A stretch of 64,000 bases of DNA from an uncultured Clostridia bacterium (GCA_946187935.1 CAMHSJ010000001.1:1-64000), one strand, 5' to 3'; positions 27,301 to 35,699 are shown, counted from the stretch's first letter. Program-made: numbers and translations. The notes: generated by a model not told the origin, from the sequence alone.

Positions 27301-28015
27301 GGGAGGCATCGTCATCCACAAGAGAAACTCCATCATCAATCATCTTAAGGTCGGAGGAGAGATGACTCTTTTCGACGAGGCCATGAATCCTCATACGGCA
27401 AAGGTAAGCGGCATTTACATTAACTACATTGGCGCGGGTGCCTTCATGAGCGCAAGTGATTACGAGAGTATATTTGGCTCAATGCCCGTCAGCAACACTT
27501 TCCTTGTCAATTACTGCGGCGCGGACCCTGAGAGGATCGCTTCGCGTGTATCTCAGACAGAAGGTTATCTGAACCTGGAAAAGACAACGGATACCATAGC
27601 TTCTATCAACGAATTGACATCAGCCCTGGATTATCTGTCTTTACTGTTCATAGCGATCGCAGGTATGCTGGCATATTTTATCCTCATGAACCTTGTAAAC
27701 ATGTACATAAACCAGAAGAAGAAGGAACTCGTGATAATGAGGATCAACGGGTTTACGGTGTGGGAGACGATACGCTATGTATCCATGGAACTTATCATAA
27801 GCACCATCCTGGGTATCGTTACAGGTTTTGTGACGGGATCATTGCTGGGCTACAGGATCATCTTGCTTTCTGAAGGAACTGACCTTTACCTCACGAAGGC
27901 GCTTCAGTTCAGATCATGGATCGAGGCTTCGCTCATTACCATACTCTTCACAGGACTGATAAGCGCCTGGGCTCTTAGGAAGGTCAAGAATCTCAAACTG
28001 ACCGATGCGGCCTGA
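24395..28015 (+). CDS. Giant FtsX-like ABC permease with two external coiled coils
   Basis: 1206 residues. One N-terminal helix (about 15-40) is followed by a periplasm-side MacB-like domain (about 45-250). Coiled coil 1 (about 265-395) is built of 7-residue units such as 'LEDAKAQ'. A globular insert (about 395-510) follows, then coiled coil 2 (about 520-665), with units of the form Y-x2-G-x3. Three FtsX helices lie at about 685-820, a second external domain at about 880-1060 and three more helices to the C-terminus. The paired coils could fold into a long external hairpin, as in SMC-like arms. It acts with the GAF-ATPase. Likely exports or extracts an envelope substrate, or senses a peptide. 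Confidence 0.85.
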   Translation: MKKTQRKDARRNITKQIVSYLSIVIIAMLAVLAYLGINFAAKAIADNGNRFYDECNFRDVQIISTKLLTPDDMIAIAQTPGVSDVEGVLMTDGSLGFGGNQTDIRAVSLTERVNTVLLMDGRLPSAPNECVIEKPIEEDLGISIGDTVTVTDQDGNIPAYLKCSEYVVTGFVFHPDHSCWPFVAPGTRYIVVTPDAFDTESLENCFMTAEVKIEGTDGMDRFSSKYLDTVSETVSGLDALGQERSLLRYNDIIGRYTTGIDEGRADLDEAAIKLSDARAELDEGWDKYNEGLQELSDAEVTLADSQKQLEDAKAQLESGRAELDDAKARLAAAKSELDSGWSQLEDARHQLESARAQLDDAKAQLEDAKTRLEDAKAQLEDAASQLESGYGQIEDAKSTIRNTLKDSITNVLGTDIANRINWAVPSGGIDLEDPNVSAAILAITQGITIDLNRSMGDNIYSLIASLGIPEEELRAAFEKTTGTILDLSDGSTVLQAIVSYVTAEYQSINDKYEEFASAARSWDTGHTQYINGLNDYGDAQNRYNDGLSQYNAGEAEYQSGLALYSSKLAVYNAGKKEYDTKYAEYLKGEDEYARGLAEYNAGLEAYEEGLDKYQEGKKELEDALTRLEEGEEQYEAGLAEYNEGESRLEEAVSERDSIDSCHWVVLNAEGNASYLSLNSGTSSVSGLGGTFALIFVLVGALVIYATVGRIVDEQRRLVGATKALGFLNREILAKYMLFGVSGTVLGMTLGTVGGYFGIQALVLQIYGRYYVFGAGSKAFNTILTVIVFAGGLLLSSLAVWFACTNLMKSTAITLMQEAVPSAAKKAKKPGKKAGKGSLYRSLILLNMLSDKKRVAVTIASIAGCCSLLVAGLTMSYSIKKSVDSQFGDIQLYDMKITFNGSVCEDAEQEIADILTQEGASFIAISDNTVTYDVGGKLRIVELMSGDMEALNEFYIRRDPKTDQLITDSQGGIVIHKRNSIINHLKVGGEMTLFDEAMNPHTAKVSGIYINYIGAGAFMSASDYESIFGSMPVSNTFLVNYCGADPERIASRVSQTEGYLNLEKTTDTIASINELTSALDYLSLLFIAIAGMLAYFILMNLVNMYINQKKKELVIMRINGFTVWETIRYVSMELIISTILGIVTGFVTGSLLGYRIILLSEGTDLYLTKALQFRSWIEASLITILFTGLISAWALRKVKNLKLTDAA
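25320..25560 (+). repeat. 21-base coding repeats encoding coiled-coil heptads
   Basis: Within the permease gene, units of the form GATGCNAAGGCNCAGCTNGAA recur every 21 bases. Three adjacent near-identical units lie at 25472-25534, and looser copies lie upstream from about 25327. Each unit is one heptad. Near-identity at DNA level points to recent slippage or unequal exchange, so repeat number may vary between strains. Confidence 0.75.
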
Positions 28016-28390
28016 AACGTATTGCGCGGATATCTTTGTTCCACATACCGCAAAACGTTTCGGCAAGGATCTTGCAGCCATCGCCTTGCTTTACAAGTGC
28101 AGGCGTGAAGAACAGGGCCAGGACTCTCTTTATCTCATCAGAAGCAGTCTTCTGTTCGCGGCGGGGCATGCTGTCTGTCAGCTTTTCGAGCCGGTCTGGT
28201 ATCTCTCTTGCCTCAGCTTCGTTAGATGAGAGATGCTTCCGGTTTTCAGTATTCTGCCTCGCATCAGGGTTGCAAGGATGGAATAAGCGATATACAATCA
28301 TAATTGCAGCAGGTCAATTAGTTATTCGCGTCCTGCTGCCGCGGCGCCTTATGGCGGGGTCAATAATGATAAGAACCTTAGAATCTCATC
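28016..28390 (+). other. Intergenic stretch with no clear gene
   Basis: About 375 bases between the permease and the radical SAM unit. A minus-strand ORF (27993-28301, 102 residues) and plus-strand ORFs exist, but none has a ribosome site or a recognisable motif, and the minus frame runs into the permease gene. It could be a decayed gene. The downstream part (28300-28390) has no notable structure. Confidence 0.4.
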
Positions 28391-28462
28391 ATGAATGACA
28401 GACCTGACCGCAGAAACTGCGGTTTGGATTTGGTGTTCGTGAAAGGAGGTTCTTTTTTATGA
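28391..28462 (+). CDS. Possible 23-codon leader peptide overlapping the radical SAM gene
   Basis: ATG 28391 reads MNDRPDRRNCGLDLVFVKGG and three more residues to TGA 28460-28462, which overlaps the radical SAM start as ATGA. The downstream gene's ribosome site (AAAGGAGGT) lies inside it. Its own ribosome site is poor. A short stem (CCGCAG AAA CTGCGG) lies within it at about 28408-28422. It could be a translational coupler, a small peptide substrate, or chance. Confidence 0.3.
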   Translation: MNDRPDRRNCGLDLVFVKGGSFL

Positions 28463-29211
28463 GTCGCGAATATCTTTTGAACGTAAACAGAATAGAGTTC
28501 ACAGTCACAATGGCCTGCACGGGAAGGTGCAAGCATTGTTCTGAAGGTGACCACACGCTCTGCCGTGAGCACATCGATCCGAAGATCGCAGCATCGTCCG
28601 TAAAGAAGATCTGTGAGGTCTTCAAGATCAAGTCTCTCATGACATTCGGAGGCGAGCCTTTGCTCTTCCCTGAGACTGTCATGGCGATCCACAGCACTGC
28701 AAAAGAGATGGAGATCCCACAAAGGCAGCTCATCACAAACGGATTCTTCTCCAAAGAAGAGTCTAAGATCAGATCTGTTGCGGAGGGCCTTTCTGAGAGC
28801 GGTGTAAACGACCTGCTCTTATCTGCAGATGCTTTCCACCAGGAAACGATCCCGTTAGAGCCTGTCAAGCTCTTCGCCGAGTGTGTTCTTGAAGCAGGCA
28901 TTCCGATCGAGCTGAGTCCCGCGTGGCTGGTGAGCCGTGAAGATGACAATCCCTACAACGTAAGGACAAGAGAGATCTTATCTGAGTTCGATCTTCCGGT
29001 CGGTCAGGGAAACATAATATTTCCCTACGGCAATGCGCTCAAGAACTTAAGAGAGTACTTCGGAGAAGACGTAAAGGAATTCTCTCCTTACGAAGAAGAC
29101 CCAAAAGACATCCGCACCATATCGTTCTCACCAAACGGAGATGTCTTAGGCGGCAATGTTTATGAGACGGACATTTTGGAGATATTAAGAACTTATGATC
29201 CCGGCATTTGA
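28459..29211 (+). CDS. Radical SAM protein
   Basis: 250 residues. The N-terminus 'FTVTMACTGRCKHCSEG' holds the CxxxCxxC cluster site, and 'LMTFGGEPLLFP' is the GGE motif that binds SAM. The C-terminal region has no Cys-rich SPASM or Twitch cluster, so only one 4Fe-4S is expected. Small single-cluster members of this type in Clostridia often have unknown substrates. AAAGGAGGT precedes ATG 28459. No transporter or obvious precursor peptide gene is next to it apart from the short overlapping ORF. Confidence 0.85.
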   Translation: MSREYLLNVNRIEFTVTMACTGRCKHCSEGDHTLCREHIDPKIAASSVKKICEVFKIKSLMTFGGEPLLFPETVMAIHSTAKEMEIPQRQLITNGFFSKEESKIRSVAEGLSESGVNDLLLSADAFHQETIPLEPVKLFAECVLEAGIPIELSPAWLVSREDDNPYNVRTREILSEFDLPVGQGNIIFPYGNALKNLREYFGEDVKEFSPYEEDPKDIRTISFSPNGDVLGGNVYETDILEILRTYDPGI

Positions 29212-29266
29212 CCGGAATCCGGCAGTGAAAACAGTTTTAATTGGTCGCGTTTAGAGTAGATGATAT

Positions 29267-29515
29267 TCAAGACAAAAACATGCCCTGACCTTTAAGAGAT
29301 TGCTGATAGCTGTGGTCAAGCATGGCATTAAGTTCCTCTTCTGTAAGAGAATCCATGGCCCTTGGACCTGCCGGTACAGTTAATGAGAACGGGATACCGT
29401 GTCTGTAGATGATCTGTCTGTACAGAGCATTGATCACCACCGAAACAGGTATGCCCAGGTTCTGAAGGATCTCTTCGGATTTGTTTAAACGATACATTAA
29501 CGATACACTGAACAT
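29267..29515 (-). CDS. RelB/DinJ-family antitoxin, no toxin beside it
   Basis: 82 residues. 'LGIPVSVVINALYRQIIYRHGIPFSLTVP' is the ribbon-helix-helix and linker of RelB/DinJ antitoxins; the C-terminal 'ELNAMLDHSYQQSLKGQG' is the toxin-wrapping tail. The N-terminus 'MFSVSLMYRLNKS' looks as if two residues were inserted into the expected 'VSLRLNK', where the DNA has an 11-base tandem repeat (29489-29510). Only 55 bases separate its stop from the convergent radical SAM gene, so no RelE/YafQ toxin follows. It may be an orphan antitoxin or regulator. Confidence 0.75.
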   Translation of the reverse strand: MFSVSLMYRLNKSEEILQNLGIPVSVVINALYRQIIYRHGIPFSLTVPAGPRAMDSLTEEELNAMLDHSYQQSLKGQGMFLS

Positions 29516-29543
29516 GTAATATCACTCTTAACGGAGGAGATAC

Positions 29544-30212
29544 ATGTTCAGAGTATTGCTCGTTGAAGATGACAGTCAGATCAGGGAAGTGATCGGTGAT
29601 TATTTCTCAAGACGCGATCAGATCGAACTGGATTTTGCTGAGGATGGCAACTTAGGCCTGTCCAAGATCCTTAACGAAACCTACGATCTCATCGTGCTCG
29701 ACGTTATGATGCCGGGACTCGACGGATTTGAGCTCTGCAAGATCATCAGGAAGAGATCGGAGATACCGGTTGTCTTTCTGACAGGCAAAGTTAGGGAAGA
29801 AGATGTGCTCTACGGCTACGAGATAGGTGCGGACGATTACATAGTCAAGCCCTTTTCGATCGCGGTTTTGTACAAGAAGCTTCTTGCCATGTTAGAGCGA
29901 ACTAAGACAGAGCATACTGAACATAAGATCCTGACGAGCGGACAGATCAGCTTAGACCCTTTGAAATTCGAGGTAAGAGTAGAAGGGGAGATCGTAGATC
30001 TGCCGCCCAAGGAGTATCAGATCCTTAAGTACATGTTAGAGCACCCGGGTGTTGCGGTGACGAGAAAGCTCCTGCTCGCCGTTGCATGGGGAGATGACAT
30101 GTACATAACCGAGAGAGTGATCGATAACCGCGTCAAGAACCTCCGCAAGAAACTTCGGAAAGAAGGAAACCGTATCAAGACTCTGATAGGGGTCGGATAC
30201 AGATTCGATTAA
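29544..30212 (+). CDS. OmpR/PhoB-family response regulator
   Basis: 222 residues. The receiver domain has 'VEDDSQI' (acidic pair), phospho-acceptor Asp in 'IVLDVMMPGLDG', Thr in 'FLTGK' and Lys in 'YIVKPF'. The winged-helix DNA-binding domain runs from about 125 to the end, with 'RVIDNRVKNLRKKL' as the recognition helix. ACGGAGGAG precedes ATG 29544. Pairs with the kinase 11 bases downstream. Divergent from the antitoxin gene (28 bases). Confidence 0.92.
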   Translation: MFRVLLVEDDSQIREVIGDYFSRRDQIELDFAEDGNLGLSKILNETYDLIVLDVMMPGLDGFELCKIIRKRSEIPVVFLTGKVREEDVLYGYEIGADDYIVKPFSIAVLYKKLLAMLERTKTEHTEHKILTSGQISLDPLKFEVRVEGEIVDLPPKEYQILKYMLEHPGVAVTRKLLLAVAWGDDMYITERVIDNRVKNLRKKLRKEGNRIKTLIGVGYRFD

Positions 30213-30223
30213 GGAGGTTACCT

Positions 30224-31885
30224 ATGAAGAAATACATTTCTTTTCTCTTGCCGCGCATGGTATCCTGCGTGCTTATTGCAGCTGTTGTCTACGGCATATC
30301 TGTATCTGTTCTGTATGACAAGTACAAAGGAGCTTTAGAAAGAGGCTATACCGCATACTACGACCGGTATACGAAGATGCTTTCAAGGTACGATGAGGGA
30401 GTTATCGACGGGACATTCCTCGAAATGTATACTAATTTTTTCTATAACGACTACGTGAGATTTGCAAAGGTCACAGATGACGGAAGCATCGAGACGATAT
30501 ATGAGACAGATTACGATGTAATACCGGTTTGCTTCGGCGTCAAGGAATGGATCTATGTAACAGACAACGAGGAACTTCTTGCCTTGGGCAGCAGGCACTA
30601 CCAAAATGACGAGACGGGCTTTTACATTAATATCGACTATAAGAAGTGCGATGATGTTCAAGAGATAATCAAGAACTATGACACATACCTTCTCAACACA
30701 TTTGACTGCATGGCCATATCGGACGGTTACTATAACTATCCGTACGATCTGTTCTATATCGCATCCGAGCTCAGCGGATACTGCGGATATCATGTGATCG
30801 GAATGAAGTCATATTATACCGACGGCGACACACTCTATCTCGGCAAGGTGGAAGAATCTTTCGCTGACGGCGGGACCAAGAGGCCTTTCGGCAAGGAGTG
30901 GGATTTTACGGATCAGGCTGATCAGAGCAAGTATATTACTTCAGATGAACCATTCGGCGGCGTAGCTGAGATAAGGCTTCCGAGAGTCCGTCCGGACAAG
31001 TTTTTCGAATCAAAGGGAGATCTGTTTAACTGCAGCAATATTGAGGAGCTGAAGCAGCAGATAGCAAAGTATTCGGACGAGGATGCTATAGCGGATTCGA
31101 TCTGGTATTGCTCAGACGAGGAAGGCGAAGGCGGCCGCAAACTTCACGCCGTGATCAGAGAGTATGAGGCAGGCGGAAACACTTACCTTGTTGAGTATAT
31201 TGTAACGACCGCAGGTTTTACTGAATACTACAGACCGTTCCTCATTGCTTATGCCGTTATCATGCTGGTGACAGGTATTGCAGTAAGTCTTCTGATCTCC
31301 ATAAGACCTTACCGCAGGTACAGAAGAGCATACGAGGACAATGCCTTTAAGAACAATCTCATAGATACACTTGCTCATAACCTCAAGACGCCTCTGATGG
31401 TGCTCGGAGGCTACGCCGAGAACCTTAAGGATGTCAGCAGCGCAGAAGACAAAAACCGCTACGCCGACCAGATCCTTGCCAAGTCTTCAGAGATGAACAA
31501 GGATATCGAAGCTATCCTTAAGACGGCCGGAAAGAACAGTCCTGTCCTCACCAAAGGTTCTGTCAAAGAGGTGCTTACATTAGAAGCTGCCAAACTGGGC
31601 ATCGACATTGCCATCACAGGCGACATGACGCTTAAGATGGATAAGGAATACATCGACAATGCCATATACTGCCTTATCGATAATGCCAACAGATATAAGA
31701 CCGCTGATTCTTCTATCGAAGCTGTGATCAGCAGTAAGAGCATCGTAATCAGGAACAAGACTGAACTTGATAAGTTCACGCCCGGCACAGGTCTTGCGAT
31801 CGCCGGAAGGATAATAGCGCAGCACGGCTTAAGGCTTGAGACGGATCTTAAAGACGGCGTTTTTGAAGCTAAGATAATCAAGTGA
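30224..31885 (+). CDS. Membrane sensor histidine kinase
   Basis: 553 residues. Helix 1 at about 8-28 and helix 2 at about 345-368 bracket an external sensor of about 310 residues with no recognised fold. There is no HAMP domain. The H-box is 'DTLAHNLKTPLMVL'; the ATPase domain has N-box 'CLIDNANRY' and G2 'GTGLAIAGRI', but the usual D-x-G-x-G is degenerate, as seen in some short HATPase domains. It follows its response regulator by 11 bases and ends at a strong terminator. The signal is unknown. Confidence 0.88.
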   Translation: MKKYISFLLPRMVSCVLIAAVVYGISVSVLYDKYKGALERGYTAYYDRYTKMLSRYDEGVIDGTFLEMYTNFFYNDYVRFAKVTDDGSIETIYETDYDVIPVCFGVKEWIYVTDNEELLALGSRHYQNDETGFYINIDYKKCDDVQEIIKNYDTYLLNTFDCMAISDGYYNYPYDLFYIASELSGYCGYHVIGMKSYYTDGDTLYLGKVEESFADGGTKRPFGKEWDFTDQADQSKYITSDEPFGGVAEIRLPRVRPDKFFESKGDLFNCSNIEELKQQIAKYSDEDAIADSIWYCSDEEGEGGRKLHAVIREYEAGGNTYLVEYIVTTAGFTEYYRPFLIAYAVIMLVTGIAVSLLISIRPYRRYRRAYEDNAFKNNLIDTLAHNLKTPLMVLGGYAENLKDVSSAEDKNRYADQILAKSSEMNKDIEAILKTAGKNSPVLTKGSVKEVLTLEAAKLGIDIAITGDMTLKMDKEYIDNAIYCLIDNANRYKTADSSIEAVISSKSIVIRNKTELDKFTPGTGLAIAGRIIAQHGLRLETDLKDGVFEAKIIK

Positions 31886-31892
31886 CTGATCC

Positions 31893-31925
31893 AAGGGGTG
31901 TTCCGCCGGGCGGGATGCCCCTTTT
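31893..31925 (+). terminator. Rho-independent terminator after the histidine kinase
   Basis: AAGGGG (31893-31898) pairs with CCCCTT (31918-31923), with a GC-rich inner stem (TTCCGCC/GGCGGGA) and a following T run, TTTT. It lies 7 bases after the kinase stop. Confidence 0.75.
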
Positions 31926-32046
31926 GATATGCTTTATTCCAAATCCATTCCAGAAGAACAGGATAATCTTTCCCATTTCTTAACTTAACGAATGAGAGTT
32001 AATCATCTATGCTATAACCATGAATAACCTATGCGGGGGATCAGTC

Positions 32047-32961
32047 ATGGAGTACATACTTGAGACTACTAAGCTAACCAAGACTTACGGCAAGAGCACT
32101 GTTCTTGACGGAGTAGAGATCAGGATACCTAAGGGCTCGATATTCGGTCTTGTCGGCAGGAACGGCGCGGGCAAGACTACGCTGATGAGACTGATCACAG
32201 GTCTTCAGGATCCGACATCAGGCAGTTATAAACTCTGCGGTGTTGATTCTAAGAGCGGTAAGATCGACCGGGTAAGACGCAGGATGGGAGCTTTGGTCGA
32301 GACCCCGGGCATCTATAAGAATCTTACTGCCGCTGATAATCTTAAGGTTCAGTTTATTAACCTGGGCCTTACATCATATGGCGAGATACCTGAGATATTA
32401 GAGCTCGTCGGATTGTCTGACACAGGCAAGAAGAAAGCGGGCAAGTTCTCTCTCGGAATGAGACAGAGATTAGGTCTTGCGATAGCGATGTGCGGCAATC
32501 CTGATCTTCTTATCTTAGACGAACCGATCAACGGACTTGACCCCCAGGGCATAGTCGAGATGCGTGAGACACTCATCAAGATCAACCGCGATAAGGGAAC
32601 TACCATACTGATATCAAGTCATATATTGGATGAGATGAGCCGTCTTGCAACTCACTATGCGTTCATTGAGAAGGGTCACATCATCCAGGAGATAAGCAGC
32701 GAAGACCTGATGAAGAAAGTGCGTAAGTGCACGGTGGTCAAGGTCAGCGACACAAAGACAATGGCGCTGGTATTAGAAGAGATGGGACTTAAGTATGAGA
32801 TAGAAGATGATGATTCGCTCGTCAGTATATTCGGACTCGATAACATCAGCCCTGTTGTATTAAACGCAGCGAAGAAGGGTATAGATGTTACTGATATCAA
32901 GGAAAACGATGAGAACCTTGAAGGCTACTTCATAAATCTCATCGGTTCAAAGAAGGTCTGA
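32047..32961 (+). CDS. ABC transporter ATPase, bacitracin/lantibiotic-immunity type
   Basis: 304 residues from ATG 32047 behind GCGGGGGAT; the tracked start nine codons earlier has no ribosome site. Walker A 'GRNGAGKT', signature 'FSLGMRQR' and Walker B 'LLILDEPINGLDP' fit the BcrA/LanF class, with the 'GMRQR' signature and a C-terminal extension of about 90 residues typical of it. Works with the two permeases that follow to expel membrane-active peptides or pump another envelope compound. Confidence 0.88.
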   Translation: MEYILETTKLTKTYGKSTVLDGVEIRIPKGSIFGLVGRNGAGKTTLMRLITGLQDPTSGSYKLCGVDSKSGKIDRVRRRMGALVETPGIYKNLTAADNLKVQFINLGLTSYGEIPEILELVGLSDTGKKKAGKFSLGMRQRLGLAIAMCGNPDLLILDEPINGLDPQGIVEMRETLIKINRDKGTTILISSHILDEMSRLATHYAFIEKGHIIQEISSEDLMKKVRKCTVVKVSDTKTMALVLEEMGLKYEIEDDDSLVSIFGLDNISPVVLNAAKKGIDVTDIKENDENLEGYFINLIGSKKV

Positions 32962-32962
32962 T

Positions 32963-33805
32963 ATGTTGCTGCAGTTAAGATCAAATCTGACAAGACTCTT
33001 TCTCGGCAGGGGAACATGGATCTATCTTATCCTGAGCATCCTGCTGCCTTTTGCCGTTTATTACAGCGTGTTAAACAGAGGCTCGGGCAACGGACATGCC
33101 ATGCTGGGCAAGTATTATATATTCGGCTCGATCCTGCAGGCGGTTTTCTGCGCTCTGTTCTTCGGGAGAGAGGAGCAGTCTAAAGGGTTCCAGAACAAGA
33201 TAGTGGTGGGAACAAAAAGGATCAGTATCTATTTTGCTGATCTTATAACGACCTTGCTTATTGCGGTATCGGGTCTTATTGTCCACGCGGGGATAATATG
33301 CATTCTTTTTAAGACTGAGATAGGCAGAGACAGCCTTAAGGACATGTACCAGTACAGGCTCTACGAGAGGTGCCTTACGGGCAAGGGGCTGTATCTGACG
33401 CTTCTTTCGGTCCTGTTATGGCTGGTATGTTTCACGGTCGTCTTTACCGTGATCAATCTGTTTTCTTCGAGCAGGGTGTTCGTTTTATTCTTCTCGGCTT
33501 TCCTTATCTTTATCTCTGTCTATCTCCCGTCAGAGATAACGGCGCGATTGAATCACCCTGAATTCATAACCGTGGAAGATGAGGTGACACATGTAAAAGA
33601 GACGGTCCCGAATCCCGGATATATCTCCGGCAGGATGCGTGACGTGTGCGTCTATTATGTTGAATCAAGTCCGTTAGCGCTCACCGTTAATGAACTTGAC
33701 GGCAGGAGCCTTAAGACGGAAAAGATCGCTGAAGTAACCTTGACGGTCTCAGTCTTAACATGTGCCGCGGGAGCCGTCAGCTTTGCAAGGAAGGAGTTCG
33801 ATTGA
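32963..33805 (+). CDS. ABC-2-type permease (first)
   Basis: 280 residues with six hydrophobic segments (about 18-36, 45-65, 95-115, 150-172, 178-198 and 250-268) and an external loop before the last one. Its start is one base after the ATPase stop (TGATATG). This is the position of a LanE/LanG-type subunit. Sequence is not conserved enough to name it further. Confidence 0.75.
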   Translation: MLLQLRSNLTRLFLGRGTWIYLILSILLPFAVYYSVLNRGSGNGHAMLGKYYIFGSILQAVFCALFFGREEQSKGFQNKIVVGTKRISIYFADLITTLLIAVSGLIVHAGIICILFKTEIGRDSLKDMYQYRLYERCLTGKGLYLTLLSVLLWLVCFTVVFTVINLFSSSRVFVLFFSAFLIFISVYLPSEITARLNHPEFITVEDEVTHVKETVPNPGYISGRMRDVCVYYVESSPLALTVNELDGRSLKTEKIAEVTLTVSVLTCAAGAVSFARKEFD

Positions 33806-33806
33806 T

Positions 33807-34760
33807 ATGCGGGTAAAGAAGATAATGTCAGGGTATATATTCAGGGCATTTAAAGAAAAGGAATTCTATATCATGTTCCTCCTTAACCTCTTAGGTTCTG
33901 TTGGCATGATAGCGATCACATTCTCAGCCGAGTATCCGCAAAACAACATTGACCTTGTCTATTATTCATTCGTTATCCCTGCTGCCAATGCCGCGGTGTT
34001 TGTCCTTATGCATGAGAATGCGCTGTTTGCCGGCGGTACGGTAAATAACCTCATAACCACAGGCCACACCAAGCGTTCGGTCTATATCGCTCATCTCCTG
34101 ATGGCTTTGGCAGCGGATATCCTGTTCATGCTGGTCTTCTATCTGTGTTTCCTGATATCTCAGGTCATTTCAGGCCGCTTCCTTAAGATCTCCATCGGAA
34201 GCCTGGCGCTCATTGCTCTGCTCAGTCTCATGATCTCTTTTGTGATAATGGCGATAACGGTAGCATCGCATTTCATATCCCGCAGGGCAGTGGCAGCGCT
34301 GATCGTGACAGGAGCGCTTGTATTCGGACTTAATGCAGTCAGCGTGGGCGTGGCAGAGTCGGCGATCCTTATGCCGGTGCATGAGATCGACTACGATTCG
34401 CCGCAGATGCAGCTGGTTAAGAGAGCTCTTGCGGAAGACCAGACCCGGGTCGATTGGCAGATAGATCCGTTTACTCTTGAAGATCACGTATATCTTGACG
34501 GCACCGAGATAAACATCTACAGCAAGAAGGTCAATCCTGAAGCTATAAGAGGTACAAAACGCAAGGTGCTTATTTCTGTCATGCAGTCAATGCCGCTGAC
34601 GCATCCGTTTATCAGTTATTCAACAGTTCTTTCAACAGCAGATAATGCGGCTGAGGCAAACACGGCATACCTTCTTTTTGGCATAGGGGTGGATCTTGCA
34701 TGGTTTGCCGTCATTACCGCAGTAGGGGCGTTCATCTTCAAAAAGTCCAATCTTAAGTAG
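33807..34760 (+). CDS. ABC-2-type permease (second)
   Basis: 317 residues from ATG 33807, with AAGGAG before it; the tracked start lies within the previous gene. Six hydrophobic segments, with a polar external loop at about 205-275 ('DQTRVDWQIDPF'). Two separate permeases behind one BcrA-type ATPase is the LanFEG arrangement of lantibiotic self-protection. No lantibiotic synthesis genes are here, so resistance to outside peptides is more likely than immunity. It ends in TAG. Confidence 0.75.
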   Translation: MRVKKIMSGYIFRAFKEKEFYIMFLLNLLGSVGMIAITFSAEYPQNNIDLVYYSFVIPAANAAVFVLMHENALFAGGTVNNLITTGHTKRSVYIAHLLMALAADILFMLVFYLCFLISQVISGRFLKISIGSLALIALLSLMISFVIMAITVASHFISRRAVAALIVTGALVFGLNAVSVGVAESAILMPVHEIDYDSPQMQLVKRALAEDQTRVDWQIDPFTLEDHVYLDGTEINIYSKKVNPEAIRGTKRKVLISVMQSMPLTHPFISYSTVLSTADNAAEANTAYLLFGIGVDLAWFAVITAVGAFIFKKSNLK

Positions 34761-34778
34761 ATGTGTTATAACTAATGT

Positions 34779-35699
34779 ATGCGTTTACTTATTGCCCTCG
34801 TAGTATTGCTTGCGATACTGGTCATTATCCTTACGGTCAAGGTGGCTCTTCTAAGGAAGGGATTTGATGAGATGACCGAGAGCATCGAAGACCAGGTCAG
34901 AGGCAATACCGGGATCCCCGCGCATCTTACGACATCAGATCCTCATGCCCGGAAAGCATGCAACACTCTTAATAAAGAACTTAAGGCTTTAAGGGAAGAA
35001 CGCTTAAGATACGAGCGGGACGGCAAGGCGGTCTCTTCATCAGTTACAGCTCTGTCTCACGATCTGAGAACACCTCTTACGGCTGTAAATGCATATCTTG
35101 AACTTCTCGAGACCGAGACCGACGAAGATAAAAGACGCGAATACCTGGGCCGCATTAGGAGCAGGACAGAGAGTCTCAATGCCCTTACAGACGATCTTTA
35201 TAAATACCAGACATCGAGCATAGAGCAGAGAACTTCAGGAGATGAGGATGATTTAGGGCCGTCTTCCGTTGCGCTTAACCGCTTCCTCGAAGAATGCCTC
35301 CTGTCTTTTTACGCTTCGTTTGGCAAAGCGGGGATCGAGCCTGAAGTTGATATACCGGCTAAGCCTGTAAACATATTGATCGAACCAGGGGATCTTAACC
35401 GCATCCTCGAAAATGTTATCAGCAACGCCGTCAAATATGCCAAGGGCAGCCTGAAAGTAAAGCTCTATGACGACGGGCGTGTTGAGTTTAAAAACCCTGC
35501 AGGCGGCATAACACCTGTCGATGCAGCCAAGCTGACGGACAAGTTCTTTACGGTCAGGAGCGGAACGGGTTCAGGCGGACTAGGGCTTTATATCGCCAGA
35601 GATCTTATCGAAAAGTCCGGCGGCAGCATAGACATCTCTGTCAAAGATGAGATGCTCAGTATAGTTCTTCAGTTTATCCTTGCAGATCAGCCATCTTAA
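34779..35699 (+). CDS. Sensor histidine kinase, short type
   Basis: 306 residues with one N-terminal membrane helix (3-23) and no real external domain, so sensing probably occurs in the membrane or through the ABC exporter. H-box 'ALSHDLRTPLTAV'; ATPase N-box 'NVISNAVKYA' and G-box 'GTGSGGLGLYIA'. It is 18 bases downstream of the second permease. Its end overlaps the end of the response regulator gene on the other strand by 26 bases. Confidence 0.85.
   Translation: MRLLIALVVLLAILVIILTVKVALLRKGFDEMTESIEDQVRGNTGIPAHLTTSDPHARKACNTLNKELKALREERLRYERDGKAVSSSVTALSHDLRTPLTAVNAYLELLETETDEDKRREYLGRIRSRTESLNALTDDLYKYQTSSIEQRTSGDEDDLGPSSVALNRFLEECLLSFYASFGKAGIEPEVDIPAKPVNILIEPGDLNRILENVISNAVKYAKGSLKVKLYDDGRVEFKNPAGGITPVDAAKLTDKFFTVRSGTGSGGLGLYIARDLIEKSGGSIDISVKDEMLSIVLQFILADQPS

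Noticed and set aside
27993-28301. 102-residue minus-strand ORF after the giant permease
   Set aside because: It overlaps the permease end, lacks a ribosome site and matches no family I know. Kept only as a note on the spacer.
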